Positions 1-10,443 of a DNA stretch of 32,942 nucleotides are shown here, in pieces. The notes below the pieces were generated by a model. That model worked only from the letters and a program-made list of their open reading frames with translations. It did not search any database and was not told the DNA's origin. The DNA is from Gymnopus androsaceus JB14. Its lineage: Eukaryota > Basidiomycota > Agaricomycetes > Agaricales > Omphalotaceae. Within the stretch, counting starts at the first letter, position 1. Each line of letters begins with the position of its first letter. The position numbers and the translations under genes are program-made. Location: contig ML769907.1 in the NCBI GenBank assembly GCA_009733575.1, positions 2,906 through 35,847 on the forward strand, written 5' to 3'.

Positions 1-1
1 C

Positions 2-873
2 AACAGGAGCATAGAGAGACGAGGCGGGGAAGCAGTAGAGGATGAGGACAAGGGTATGGCACCTTTATATGATGACGACAGTGACGAGGGGAGTATGAGC
101 AAACGTACGGTGTTGCTTGAAGAGGATCTCGTTCGATTTGTCCCGTGGGATGAAAGTCAGTCAATTTGTTTAGGTTCTTGCTTGGTTAACATTACTAATC
201 TCGCTTCGTTGATTTAGATGAGAAAGCTCTAAGTGTGGGAGATAGAGCCAACATTGGGATCGTTACGCAGCAGCCGGGGGGCAATGAAGAACCTCTGGCG
301 CTGACAAAAGTCCTTCATTCCAAAAAGTATGTCGAATACGCGAGAGCCCGAAGCACCAAGACAGTTGGTAGAGAGGATTCAGACGAGGAAGACAGTGACT
401 CGCAATCGGATGCGCCTCGCGAGTCTCGCAAGACAAAGGTGGGCAAGAGCATTGCAGTTCATCAGGAGCGAGTGCAGGAGGGAGAGTCCTCAGACGAGGA
501 AGACAGGGACTCGGAATCGGATGCGCCTCGTGAGTCTCGCAAGACAAAGGTGGGCAGGAGCATTGCAGTTCGTTGGGAGCGAGTGCAGGAGGGAGAGTCT
601 GATTCTGACACTTCTGTTGCTGCTGTGCGCCAGAAAAAGAAGACTGTAGCACCTTGTCGAGACGCGGAGCACGATTCTGACTCAGCCCCTGTGGAGCCCA
701 CGAGAAAGAAGACTGTGGCACCTCGTCGAAACGCGGAGCACGATTCCAACTCAGCCCCTGCAGAGTCCGTGAAGAAGAAGAAGCCTGTGGCACCTCGTCG
801 AGACGCGGATCACGATTCCGACTCAGTCCCTGCAGAGCCCGCGAAGAAGAAGAAGACTTTAGCACCTCGTTGA
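2..873 (+). CDS. Repeat-rich acidic/basic protein, 3' part (5' end outside window)
   Basis: I do not recognise this protein. An open frame enters from the window edge (2–155), is cut by a 62-bp GT–AG intron (156–217, ending GATTTAG), and continues from 218 to a TGA at 871–873. Two 37-residue repeats (about 376–597) contain acidic SDEED clusters that resemble casein-kinase-2 sites, followed by basic stretches such as RKTKVGKS. From about 650 a 24-residue repeat starts, alternating acidic DSDS and basic KKKKT(V/L)APR. The composition suggests a disordered nuclear or nucleolar protein, but this is inference. The same reading frame continues past the TGA to 1704 with three more TGA codons (separate entry). 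The true end is therefore uncertain. The repeats also open long frames on the minus strand (263–1303) and in another plus frame (870–1484), which I regard as by-products. Confidence 0.5.
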
Positions 874-1383
874 GACGCGGAGCACAATTCCGACTCAGTC
901 CCTGCGGAGCCCGCGAAGAAGAAGAAGACTGTGGCACCTCGTCGAGATGCGGATCACGATTCCGACTCAGTCCCTGCAGAGCCCGCGAAGAAGAAGAAGA
1001 CTTTAGCACCTCGTCGAGACGCGGAGCACAATTCCGACTCAGCCCCTGCAGAGCCCGCGAAGAAGAAGAAGACTTTAGCACCTCGTTGAGACGCGGAGCA
1101 CGATTCCGACTCAGTCCCTGCGGAGCCCGCGAAGAAGAAGAAGAAGACTGTGGCACCTCGTCGAGACGCGGAGCACAATTCCGACTCAGCCCCTGCAGAG
1201 CCCGCGAAGAAGAAGAAGACTTTAGCACCTCGTTGAGACGCGGAGCACGATTCCGACTCAGTCCCTGCGGAGCCCGCGAAGAAGAAGAAGAAGACTGTGG
1301 CACCTCGTCGAGACGCGGAGCACAATTCCGACTCAGCCCCTGCAGAGCCCACGAAGAAGAAGAAGACTGTGGGACCTCATTGA
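661..1383 (+). repeat. 72/75-bp coding tandem repeat, about 10 units
   Basis: Units begin at GACGCGG(A)(G/T)CAC-like sequence at 661, 730, 802, 874, 946, 1018, 1090, 1165, 1237, 1312 and 1384. Spacing is 69, 72 or 75 bp and differs only by whole AAG codons, so the frame is kept. Units 1090–1236 and 1237–1383 form a nearly identical 147-bp pair, showing recent duplication of a two-unit block that carries one TGA. Confidence 0.85.
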
Positions 1384-1704
1384 GACGTGGGGGTGGACTC
1401 CGATTCAGTGCCTACGCGGCTCCCGAAGAAGATTGCAGGGAAGGGGAGGGACGAGGTAGGTCTTGTGCGAAAGGCACATGTTGAGACGCAGGAGATGGAT
1501 GAAAGCGAGGAACGGCCAAGAAAGCGAGCATGGCTTAACAGGGAGCATGGGAAGAAGCATGGTAAGGAGAAGAACATTGCGGACCAAAGCGAGGTAGTGG
1601 GTGGGCAAGGAAGGAAACGGAAGCGTGATGAGGATGCCCCGAGAGTCATAGCACAACTCTCAAGACCTATAGTGAAACTCCCAAAGCGTAAGAGTGGTGA
1701 TTAA
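874..1704 (+). pseudogene. In-frame continuation of the repeat gene, interrupted by TGA codons
   Basis: After the TGA at 871–873 the same frame stays open in 72- or 75-bp units, broken only by TGA at 1087–1089, 1234–1236 and 1381–1383. It then runs open to a TAA at 1702–1704. In the first three cases CGT-CGA-GAC of sister units has become CGT-TGA-GAC, a CpG-to-TpG change. The fourth is CAT-TGA-GAC. The last 105 residues (from 1387) are non-repetitive and basic (KRAWLNREHGKKHGKEK, GRKRKRDED), like a nuclear protein tail. I infer that one longer gene once ended at 1704 and lost its 3' part to stops spread by repeat duplication. Stop read-through is possible but unsupported. I see no intron that removes the stops. 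Confidence 0.5.
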
Positions 1705-1831
1705 TTACTTTTTGCATATTGTACCTTCGTCATTAGTTACATCTATCTTATCTAATGTATGCCCATGTACTCATAAGTGAAATGTATAAGTCTAAAGATT
1801 AAAAAGTGAATCTCCAAGTGGTGAAAAACTG

Positions 1832-2063
1832 GGTGGGCAGCTGCCCTCACTTGAAGGAGAGGTGGGCAGCTGCCCTCACTTGAGGGAGAGGTGGGCAGCT
1901 GCCCTCACTTGAGGGAGAGGTGGGCAGCTGCCCTCACTTGAGGGAGAGGTGGGCAGCTGCCCTCACTTGAGGGAGAGGTGGGCAGCTGCCCTCACTTGAG
2001 GGAGAGTTGGGCAGCTGCCCTCACTTGAAGGAGAGGTGGGCAGCTGCCCTCACTTGGAGGAGA
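1832..2063. repeat. 29-bp tandem repeat, 8 units, each with a 12-bp palindrome
   Basis: Eight head-to-tail units of 29 bp start at 1832, 1861, 1890, 1919, 1948, 1977, 2006 and 2035. They differ at only a few positions. Each unit contains the perfect palindrome GGGCAGCTGCCC followed by CTCACTTGAGGGAGA. The array follows the left-hand gene and lies just before the copia-like LTR. No coding role is seen. Confidence 0.95.
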
Positions 2064-2180
2064 CATTGAATTTGTTGCTGACTTTGAATAAAGTTCGCAA
2101 GAGACTGGATCTCAGGTGAGATTCACGTGCTTCCTTAAGTACATGAGGAATTCTACCTCCACAACCTCAGCAAGGGGGAG

Positions 2181-2497
2181 TGTTGAACGTATGATGATAT
2201 CACTCATCATCTCGGTCATATGACGCTATCAGTCATTGCCAAGGTAGTCTTACTCAGCCTCAGTAGTATCTTAGTAAGTAGCTTTATGGACGACATCATA
2301 GGTCATGCACATAGAACATACTAGAAGGATACTACCATATATGTAACAAATACAGTACTACAGTATATAAGGACTCCAGTAGTACTGCTAATGATAATGA
2401 CTTCTACTAGTCTTTTACCTCTCTCTATCTGCTCTACAAGCTTAACTACTTGGTGAGTGCTAGTCACTGCGCCTCCTAGCTTATATGCTGCGCAACA
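2181..2497 (+). mobile_element. Copia-like LTR with adjacent polypurine tract
   Basis: The 317-bp segment starts TGTTG and ends CAACA, the short inverted ends expected of an LTR. It is preceded by a purine tract, CAAGGGGGAG (2171–2180), as upstream of copia 3' LTRs. It has a promoter-like TATATAAG near 2364–2371. The 5 bp on each side (GGGAG and ATAGA) do not match, so it is not a clean solo LTR. It may be the 3' LTR of a truncated element, but no gag or pol frame is visible upstream. The second LTR, needed for proof, is not in the window. Confidence 0.5.
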
Positions 2498-2639
2498 ATA
2501 GACGCTGATTGGACACTGCACTCTCAGTTTGAGGTCTGTTATTGAGTACATAGGTATCCATATGCTGTAGCACATCCCCATCCTTCTGAAAATAATGATA
2601 CACTGATACGATTCATTGTAAGTATGTCCTGCTTTGAAC

Positions 2640-3622
2640 AGTCAAAGCACTTCAGTCACCTACTAAAAGATACCTACTTAGGCTTAACTTTTGCCTTCCA
2701 AGTTGGACCTAAGTAGGGGTAAATGCCTGGCATATTCCACCATGGTAATACCATGGATGGTATTACCATGACATTATCATGGTGGTATTACCATGGTACT
2801 CCCATGATGGTATTACCATGATATTATCATGGTGGTATTACCATGATATTACCATGGGTGGTAATACCATGGGTGGTAATACCATGGGTGGTGATACCAT
2901 GGGTGGTGAAATCATGGGTGGTAACACCATGGGGGGTAATATCATGGATGGTATTACCATGAGTGGTATTCTTCAAACATGGTATATTGATTTGTCTATT
3001 GTTACCCATCTAACCTTTAACCCTAACCCCTAATCCTAACCCCTAAGTTCTAATTTATAAATCTCAATTCCTGACATTTTTTTTGGTAAAATAAGCACCC
3101 ATCAGTGCTGATAGATGTAGTTACATGTGTATAAGTAATGTCATACTTTACTAGTACTGGTATTAGGACCAGTACATACAGTACTAAGTCACTAGATTAG
3201 CTACTAGTACAATGAATTATTAGTATTACTCACTATGTCGTTCATTACTAGTATACCAACTTATTAGTACTAGTATAACCATTAGGTTAGTTACTAGTAC
3301 AAATTATTGGTGATACCAACTAAGTGCTACTAGTGTGACTTAGTACTATATGTACTGGTCCTAATACCAGTACTAGTAAAGTATGACATTACTTATATAC
3401 ATGTAACTACATCTATCAGCACTGATGGGTGCTTATTTTACCAAAAGAAATGTCAGGAATTGAGATGTATAAATTAGGACTTAGGGGTTAGGATTAGGGT
3501 TTAGGGTTAAGGGTTAGATGGGTAACAATGGACAAATCAATATACCATGTTTGAAGAATACCACTCATGGTAATACCACCATGATGATATCATGGTAATA
3601 CTATGGTAGTACCATGGTAGTA
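2640..3622. repeat. Large palindrome 1 with telomere-like arms
   Basis: Arms 2952–3192 and 3333–3575 are inverted copies, about 95% identical by eye. The spacer (3195–3330) is AT-rich and full of TACTAGTA-like words. Both arms contain (C)CCTAA / TTAGGG-like runs (3011–3046 and 3481–3517). Outside the arms are imperfect tandem palindromes built on GGTAATACCATGG. The left flank 2650–2755 matches the left arm of palindrome 2 (3727–3838) as a direct repeat. A matching right end is missing, because palindrome 2 begins at 3623. A foldback-type non-autonomous element is the best guess. Confidence 0.75.
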
Positions 3623-4518
3623 AAATTGTTATGTCTCACATTATCCTTTGAAGTATAAGTATGTAGCCTCACTTGTATATAATACTAGTACTACACCTCC
3701 CAGAGGTGACCTCTGGGCTTTGACCACTTCAGTCACCTACTAAACAATGCCTACTTAGGCTTAGCTTTTGCCTTCCAAGTTGGACCTAAGTAGGGGTAAA
3801 TCATAAATGCCTGGCATATTCCACCATGGTAATACCGTAGATGGTATTACCATGGTGGTATTGCCATGGTAGTATTGCCATGGTGGTAATACCATGGTAC
3901 TACCATGATGGTATTACCTTGGTGGTATTGCCATGGTGGTATTGCCATGGTGGTACTACCATGATGGTAATACCATCATGGTAGTACCATGGTATTACCA
4001 CCATGGCAATACTACCATGGCAATACCACCATGGCAATACCACCATGGTAATACCATCATGGTAGTACCACCATGGCAATACCACCATGGCAATACCACC
4101 ATGGTAATATCATCATGGTAGTACCATGGTATTACCACCATGGTAATACCATCATGGTAGTACCACCATGGCAATACCACCATGGCAATACCACCATGGT
4201 AATACCATCATGGTAGTACCATGGTATTACCACCATGGCAATACTACCATGGCAATACCACCATGGTAATACCATCATGGTAGTACCATGGTAATACCAT
4301 CTACGGTATTACCATGGTGGAATATGCCAGGCATTTATGATTTACCCCTACTTAGGTCCAACTTGGAAGGCAAAAGCTAAGCCTAAGTAGGCATTGTTTA
4401 GTAGGTGACTGAAGTGGTCAAAGCCCAGAGGTCACCTCTGGGAGGTGTAGTACTAGTATTATATACAAGTGAGGCTACATACTTATACTTCAAAGGATAA
4501 TGTGAGACATAACAATTT
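3623..4518. mobile_element. Palindrome 2: 0.9-kb foldback/MITE-like element
   Basis: The terminal arms read AAATTGTTATGTCTCACA inward from each end and stay almost identical for over 200 bp (3623–3840 against 4310–4518). Between them lie dozens of diverged copies of the self-complementary word CCATGGTAATACCATGG in both orientations. The whole segment could fold into one hairpin. Open frames here (for example 3933–4121) encode only simple repeats such as MVVLPWWYYHDG and are not genes. No transposase is present, so it would be non-autonomous. Confidence 0.8.
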
Positions 4519-5529
4519 ATAAATTCAAAACTGCCAAAAGCGGTCAAATAGGTTCTGGGGTGTCAAAAAAAAGAATTTTGCCAGAGGTCTGGACTAACTA
4601 ACCTAGTCCCGGTTGGGTGCTAAATTTTTGAACCCCGTTGGATGCTACAGTATATATAAGCATCTCAGAGGTTCAAGCAAGTCCAAGTCTCGATCTCACA
4701 AGATCTTAATTTGCTCATTGTTGAACCCTTTGAACCTCCATAAAAACTTGATCCTGGTTCATAACTGCTGACCAAGTTTACAGTTGAGAGGTATAGAAAA
4801 GATATTATAAGGTTACTCACATCTCAGCGGTGGTAAGCACTGAGATGTGGCTAACTAAAATGAACATATAATGTGCCAAGAGAATATGAGTATTAGAGTG
4901 GCGGAATGTCCATATATAGTATATGTCTGTAAGGCCTTCGGATCACATAATAAAGTATTGTTAACAATGCTGTTAATACACCTATGTACTGTTCATGGAA
5001 ACAGTGCAGAACATCTACTTATAGAAGACTTTATAAAGCCATTCTGGGGTAGAAGACTGCATATATACCACGATATTGATAAATTTATCAACGCTTGAAA
5101 TGCATTCACAACGGCGAACTTTGGCCGAGTTAGCGCAATTTAGCGCAGTTTGAATCTTTGGAGTGCGTCACAGTGTGTGCTCGCTCCAGGACTTCACATA
5201 GCCCAAGTACAAGGAGCTAAATGTAATAAATAGCCCCATGGCTTGGAAGGCAAGCTTTACGCCAATTGTTCAGCCATCTTGGAGGCACCACTGCCACTGC
5301 ATGGTAAAGTAAGTTCATTTTTTACTTTGATATTCTTCAATAGGGATACAATGTCAGGAAATAGCCAGCACCAGCCGCTACCATGAATACTGCAGCTACT
5401 TTTGCACAAATTCCTCCCACGCCGTTTGCCATTCTTTCAATATACACAGAGTCAGTTACACTGCACCAATTTTTTTTAGGAAACCAAAGATTCAGCAGTG
5501 TCAAAACCTAAATTTGGCACCTAATGTAC
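4519..5529. other. Gene-poor interval
   Basis: I recognise no gene in this stretch. A 75-codon frame at 4871–5098 has no recognisable motif. About 4713–4810 resembles 31423–31482 (GCTCATTG-TGAACCCTTTGAA and a downstream ACAGTTG block), so part of it is a dispersed repeat. TATATATAAG near 4650 could be an old promoter of that repeat. Confidence 0.5.
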
Positions 5530-6847
5530 TCACTTTAACAAGAAGCTAACCCTTTCATCAAGCAGCTTATACACTCCTGCTTTGAATTCTTCCCTAGGGA
5601 CCTTGAGAACCTTCCAATCATTGTCAGCAAGGACGTATCCACATCCACTAATGGCGGGATCTGGGTGGGACACAGTATAAATGATTACCCCTGCAACGCG
5701 AATGACAGTGGGAAATAGGACTTCGGATGAAGCAACATCTGTCCGACCAAAAGATAAACAAATAAATAAACAGCGTTAAATTTGGATGTCTATCACCTAC
5801 CAGCAAAAGAAGGGGTGATGCATACAGTACGAATACCATTGTTGTTCAGAACTGGACCGACTGATCGCATGAGACCCAGGATGGCATGTTTGGTGGCTGT
5901 GTATATGGGTGCAGGAGAATATGATGCCCATGGCGCTTGGTAGAGAAGATACTTGAGCTACACATCTGACAATGATAACAGAACGAGCGCACACATGGAG
6001 CCTATAAAAACTATAGCTTTTAATGGTTTAGTAGATGACTCTTGCCCAGCATGGACTCGGAGGTAGTGTTGAGCCAAATGAGCCGCTGCGAAAAAATAAA
6101 ATAAAACGGAGGATCAAAAATGTCTACCATGAGCCATTTTTCCAAGCTTACTGTATAGTACCCCTTTGAGATTGACTTCCACCTCACGTAGATGTGGCTC
6201 CTGAGGCCTACCATTACTGTCGAAGCAAACATTATAGAAGAACGAAGTTTCTGGGACACCAGCATTGGGGACCTGAAAACAAGATAAAAATTCTCCGTAT
6301 GCTCTGGGGAATGAAAGAGATGGTGGACACACGACAACGTCCACTGAGCCAAACTTTGCAATTGCTAAGTTGTACAGATCCACCAGGTCATCCCATACAG
6401 TGACATCACAATTTTGGAATATTGCCTGCCTGGAAGTGAGAAGAAATAGCAGTGTAAGACACAATGAGTTTAAAGTCTACAAACCCTCCTGCAGATGTAA
6501 CAGTGTTTGCTGTTTCTTGAGCACTGACGAGATCAATATCACCGATTACAATTTTTGCCCTGATGATCATGAGTTGAATCTTGCAAGTTGATAACAATGC
6601 TTTACACCGATACATACCCAAAATTAGCAAACTGGATAGCGGTTTCCTTCCCAATGCCCCGACCAGCGCCTGGGAGCAGAGTACCATTTTCCATAAATTG
6701 TAATAATAGAGGTAGGTCATTGTGAGAAATACCTGTGATAAGAACAACTTTGCCCTTCAGACGACCAGCATGTTCCAAGAGCTGGTTACTAGGAATCGGA
6801 ACCGATCCGTCCAAGCCAAATGTTGGTACCAGCTCACTAGGAATCAT
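5530..6847 (-). CDS. Short-chain dehydrogenase/reductase (SDR), 298 aa
   Basis: Likely NAD(P)-dependent oxidoreductase acting on an alcohol or ketone. Eight exons join in frame: 6847–6733, 6669–6618, 6559–6485, 6429–6333, 6272–6152, 6085–5993, 5935–5801, 5738–5530. Seen: the cofactor motif TGAGRGIG (38–45, split by intron 1), an acidic residue after the second strand (VIGDID, where cofactor choice is set), NAG at 116–118, catalytic Ser183 (IGSMSP), and YTATK with Tyr196 and Lys200. The length is typical of a classical SDR. The intron before PWASY uses GTGCGC…CCAAG, chosen because it alone keeps S183–Y196 spacing and the frame. The first in-frame ATG was taken as start. A TATA-like ATATAAG lies about 70 bp upstream. 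Its place in the polyketide cluster is inferred from nearness. It could oxidise or reduce the released aldehyde/alcohol. Confidence 0.9.
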
Positions 6848-6915
6848 TGAAATTATTTCACAGAAGGTGGCCCTGAAGAACACGCCATTTTATGTGGAAG
6901 ATTTGTTTTTGATCC

Positions 6916-6922
6916 CTTATAT
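6916..6922 (-). promoter_or_regulatory. Probable TATA box of the SDR gene
   Basis: ATATAAG on the minus strand lies about 70 bp before the chosen ATG at 6847, a usual spacing for a fungal core promoter. The assignment rests on position only. Confidence 0.35.
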
Positions 6923-9900
6923 TCCCACTCAGGGATCAGGGTGTGCATCAGGTATCAGTCAAAGTTTCATCTCTATATCTGTGTGCCTGGGTAATATCTG
7001 TAACACTAAAAGGCTTTACCCGGAGTGGTGTAGGCTCGTGACCATCCGTTTCTATTTGAAACTATGGCACAGCCATCTCGGACCGAAAGATCCGTAGACG
7101 TTTCTGAGAAACGGCTGGTCCAAGCGGTAGCGTTTTAGTAGGGTGGACGTTTTGTGACTTTTTTTCAGTCGTAAAAATTGTGTTTTTAAGATCAATATAT
7201 TTGTACATTCCAAGACTCGGGCTTTCGAATGGTATAAGTGTCAAAAATTGAAAATTTTGAAAGTTTATAGCCTACTAATGTACCGGCTAGTGAGACAGAC
7301 CGTGGCGCTAAGTAAGGCGTCAAACCGAGCCCAGCATGTCCTTATTAGCGTTATACACTCAAAAAAAAGTATTTTTTTTTGTATATATGAATCGATGCAG
7401 AATTTGTTGAACTATTGAACGGACCTTGTCCCTCAGAAACAAATTTTTACGAGTGAAAAAAAGTATGATTCTTCTAAGGCCGTGGTCACAAAGGTGACCC
7501 TGCCATTGTGACGACCGTTCGGACCAATCCCTCCGTAGGAATTTCCTTTGTTTATGGTACAAACAAACGGATTTGGCTGTTTACGCCAAATAAATTACGT
7601 AGGTGGGATTGGTCGCGAGTCGCGAGGTGAGGCGGGGTGGCGCTTACAATGCAATTGTGATCCTCGGAATGATTATTTGGCCGGTACAGGACATTAAACT
7701 GATCAACAGAACTTGGATATTCTCCAAAGCTCTAATGGCTGTCAAACTTCCCTGGAGGTCTGGAATTGGTATCCTAGCTCCAGAGACGTTCTAAATTTAT
7801 TGAGATTGGACAGATTTTACTGATTAGTACATTTACCGGCTAAGAATGGTATACAAAGATTGATCGGTGAAAGATGAGTGAAAGATGAGTACACAAAACA
7901 ATGCTAGAGTGGCATCGTAAAAAGGGTGTGTTTATTGATCGAGTTGGAATTGTCGAATTGTTTGCAACTCGCAACCTGCCAAATCATGGCCGTTTACTGA
8001 TGATATAGCTCCATCAATCTACCTCCTTTCTAATTGGTGGATTTTTGCAAGATTTCCGTCATATTTTAAATTTGTAGATGTAACTTCTAACCCTGTGTTG
8101 ATTGACCTGACTTGATCTGGGTCGTTTCAGCTTGTTGAACCCAGAAAAGTAGGTCAATTGACAAGCCAAAATATTTCTTGATTTCCCTGCAAGGCGGATT
8201 ACAGTTGGTTTACAGGCATATTCATTTATTTCGATCGATCCCACCGAGCATGGCAGCCAATGAGGCTACTTCAAGACCTTTTCGAAACTCTTTCAAACTT
8301 AACTGAAGGAGTACGAACCTACGATGGGAGAGTGAACCTGAAAAAGAGGTTGCCACCAGCTGGAAGATTGTATTGATATATGTTCCCAAGCTGTCATAAA
8401 TCGTCCCGCTTGATGACTACGGAACTAAGAAAAAGTTAGATTAATAAGTACATTATCCAAGCATGCTGGTTAAATTGTCGGCTTCTATAAGCCATTGATC
8501 GATTGAAATTTGAATGGAGTGCGAGTAGTAGGAGCGAGGATGAACTGAAGTTTGAAGAAAAACTGCACAGCGCTTTGTATGAATCTGATGAACCTTTAAG
8601 GCAATTTGATCATTAAATTCGGAGCTAAGTCCTATCGATGCGTGGAAAGGAAATACGAGCAGCGGAAATGACACGTTGTGAATAATTTACCAAGAATAAT
8701 ATCGGAGGCGATGCCCAGGCAAGCACATGGAACACTACGGGAAGCACCTACCAGAGCTCCCAGTAAAAAATATTTGTCGTCCGAGTTGTTATTCTGAGAA
8801 GCGCTGGCAGGCTCTGGCCGGTCCTGTCCGGTACTGGGAGCTCTAGGAGCGCTGGAAATTTTAAGCATTGCTGTCGAGAATCGAATGCAAAATACATGTT
8901 TTGCTGATGAATTCTGATAATGTACAGCAGAGAAGATACAAGGTCCCACAGGCAACTATCAAATAGTATCAATCATGAGGTTTCGATGGACAATTTCAAG
9001 ACAATTTTGTTGCGGGAGCTGTGAGCCTCACTCATTGCTTGCCAGGACCTGCGGGAATCATTTATTTTCATGCAGTGGCGGTTACGCTTCAGAAGCCGAT
9101 TGACCACAGCCATCTAGGTTTCCGGAAAGCTCGGATCTTTCCTTTAGAGATATTGGACCAGAATCTTCAAGTTACGCATAATGATGTCTATGTCCTCGCA
9201 CTCGCAAGAGTGTATCAGTGTATGTAAATATGATTACAATATGCGGCAAGGTTTAGGGCTAAGTCGAACCGTAGACTGAGTGCTCACAAACCGGCCTCCG
9301 GCTCAACAGACTCCAAAAACATGGTGTCCGTGATATGCGATGATGCGCGATGATACCCGTCTAAGCGCGGATATCCCCCTCCCCCTATACTAGGAGTAAG
9401 CACCTACGAGCAGAAGCCTTGCCTCTATTGCTTAAGATTCAAACCCAAAAGAAGACTCACCTTGTAATTGAGCCACCTTTATTTGAACCAAATTACAAGA
9501 CATGGAAACACCCAGTATGTGTGAGTACGTGGAGACAGTAAGTGGAAAATGTGGCAACGCCAAGTATGCAGATGCAGGGGATGAATGCATGGAAACGCCC
9601 CGAGAGAGACGCAAATGCGGGGGCGAATGCGTGGAAACGCCCCTAGGAATGCGAATGTGATACGGACCTCCCGGCAAGGACCCCGGAAGCTTGGAACGAC
9701 TTTTGGAACGACTTGTGAGTCAAGGGCTTTGGCCGTAACTAATCAAGCCGCTGCATAGAATTTATGAAATCTTTGGCTATTCAAGTTTTTTTTCCCTTAA
9801 CAGTCAAAGATAGATGGCGAGTATCACAGTTTTTTTGACTACTTTAAGTTTACGATAACTTATCGTAAAAAGGGCAGTTTTGATTGACCTGCTTGACCGG

Positions 9901-10443
9901 CTTGCGGGCTTGTCCACAAGTTGTCCGCTGTACGTACTATAAAATGTATAGATTATATACGGACATGGAAACCGGGTTGCGAAGAAAACTGAGATAGAGT
10001 GCGGCTTGTCAATTGACCTGCTTGTTGGGGTTGAACAACCCGAAACAAGCCGGAAAAAGCCGATCAATCAAGTTACGATTTGAAGCCTTCCTTGAGTGTC
10101 AGAAACTTAAAGTATTTGCGTGCAGTGATATTCGACGGCAAGGCAACATCTTTCTTCCTTTAGCAGCGTTAGGAAAACAGTACGACTTGCCGAGATATTT
10201 CCGTTGTATTGAATTTAAAGCCCGTATAACTGCATCCGAGTTGGTAATCTTTATTAGGTTCCAATCTCTATTAGGTTCCAATCATTGCGATGCTTGAATT
10301 TTGCTTAGATAATATATACTGTAAGCCATAAGACAGATTTCGCATCGAGAATTCAAAGACTGAAAAAGCATTCATCTCTCACAGCACTGACGCATGTGCA
10401 TGCCACATGTCAGATCTTATGTTTCAAATCGTAGGTCTTTTGC
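6923..10443. other. Long intergenic region with scattered repeats
   Basis: No confident gene was found. Inverted, diverged copies of a roughly 70-bp repeat lie at 8095–8168 and 10003–10078 (end word GGCTTGTCAATTGACC), with a partial third copy near 9883–9920. A diverged repeat with the word TGGAAACGCCCC occurs several times at about 9500–9660. A perfect palindrome with arms TTTACGATAA lies at 9849–9869. A weak two-exon candidate on the minus strand (8862–8453) is listed separately. The rest appears to be AT-rich non-coding sequence. Confidence 0.6.
8453..8862 (-). CDS. Weak candidate for a small hypothetical gene
   Basis: From ATG 8864–8866 on the minus strand a frame reads MLKISSAPRAPSTGQDRPEP, then a polar, Asn/Ser-rich stretch ending DDKYFLLGALV at a GTAGGT donor (about 8751). 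A GATAG acceptor near 8632 could join it to a frame that runs to TAA at 8453 (GLSSEFNDQIALKV…DNLTSMLG). The implied intron would be about 120 bp, longer than others here. No domain is recognised. It could equally be chance open sequence. Confidence 0.2.

Noticed and set aside
263..1303. 346-codon open frame on the minus strand over the left-hand repeats
   Set aside because: It is a by-product of a 72-bp repeat that happens to lack stops on this strand. Its protein is a monotonous Ser/Arg/Leu repeat, and the plus-strand frame has better composition and a clear intron.
870..1484. 204-codon plus-strand frame overlapping the repeats in another phase
   Set aside because: It arises from the same repeat read out of phase, and begins at the repeat itself. 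The phase that continues the upstream exon is preferred.
1832..2063. CRISPR array
   Set aside because: The 29-bp units are directly adjacent, with no unique spacers, in a fungal nuclear context. It is a minisatellite.
2779..4183. Several open frames over the CATGGTAATACC repeats (for example 2779–3033, 3933–4121, 3995–4183)
   Set aside because: They encode only MVVLPWWYYHDG-type repeats on both strands, as expected from a self-complementary simple repeat without stops.
4871..5098. 75-codon frame as a small gene
   Set aside because: No motif, no clear promoter and no support from composition; it lies in repeat-derived sequence.
6020..6464. Unspliced minus-strand frames of 113–116 codons as separate genes
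   Set aside because: They are exons of the eight-exon SDR read through introns, with out-of-frame extensions.
8899..8909. A fourth copy of the CATCAGCAAAA terminus (TTTTGCTGATG)
   Set aside because: No partner terminus was found within a plausible distance, so an 11-bp chance match is more likely.
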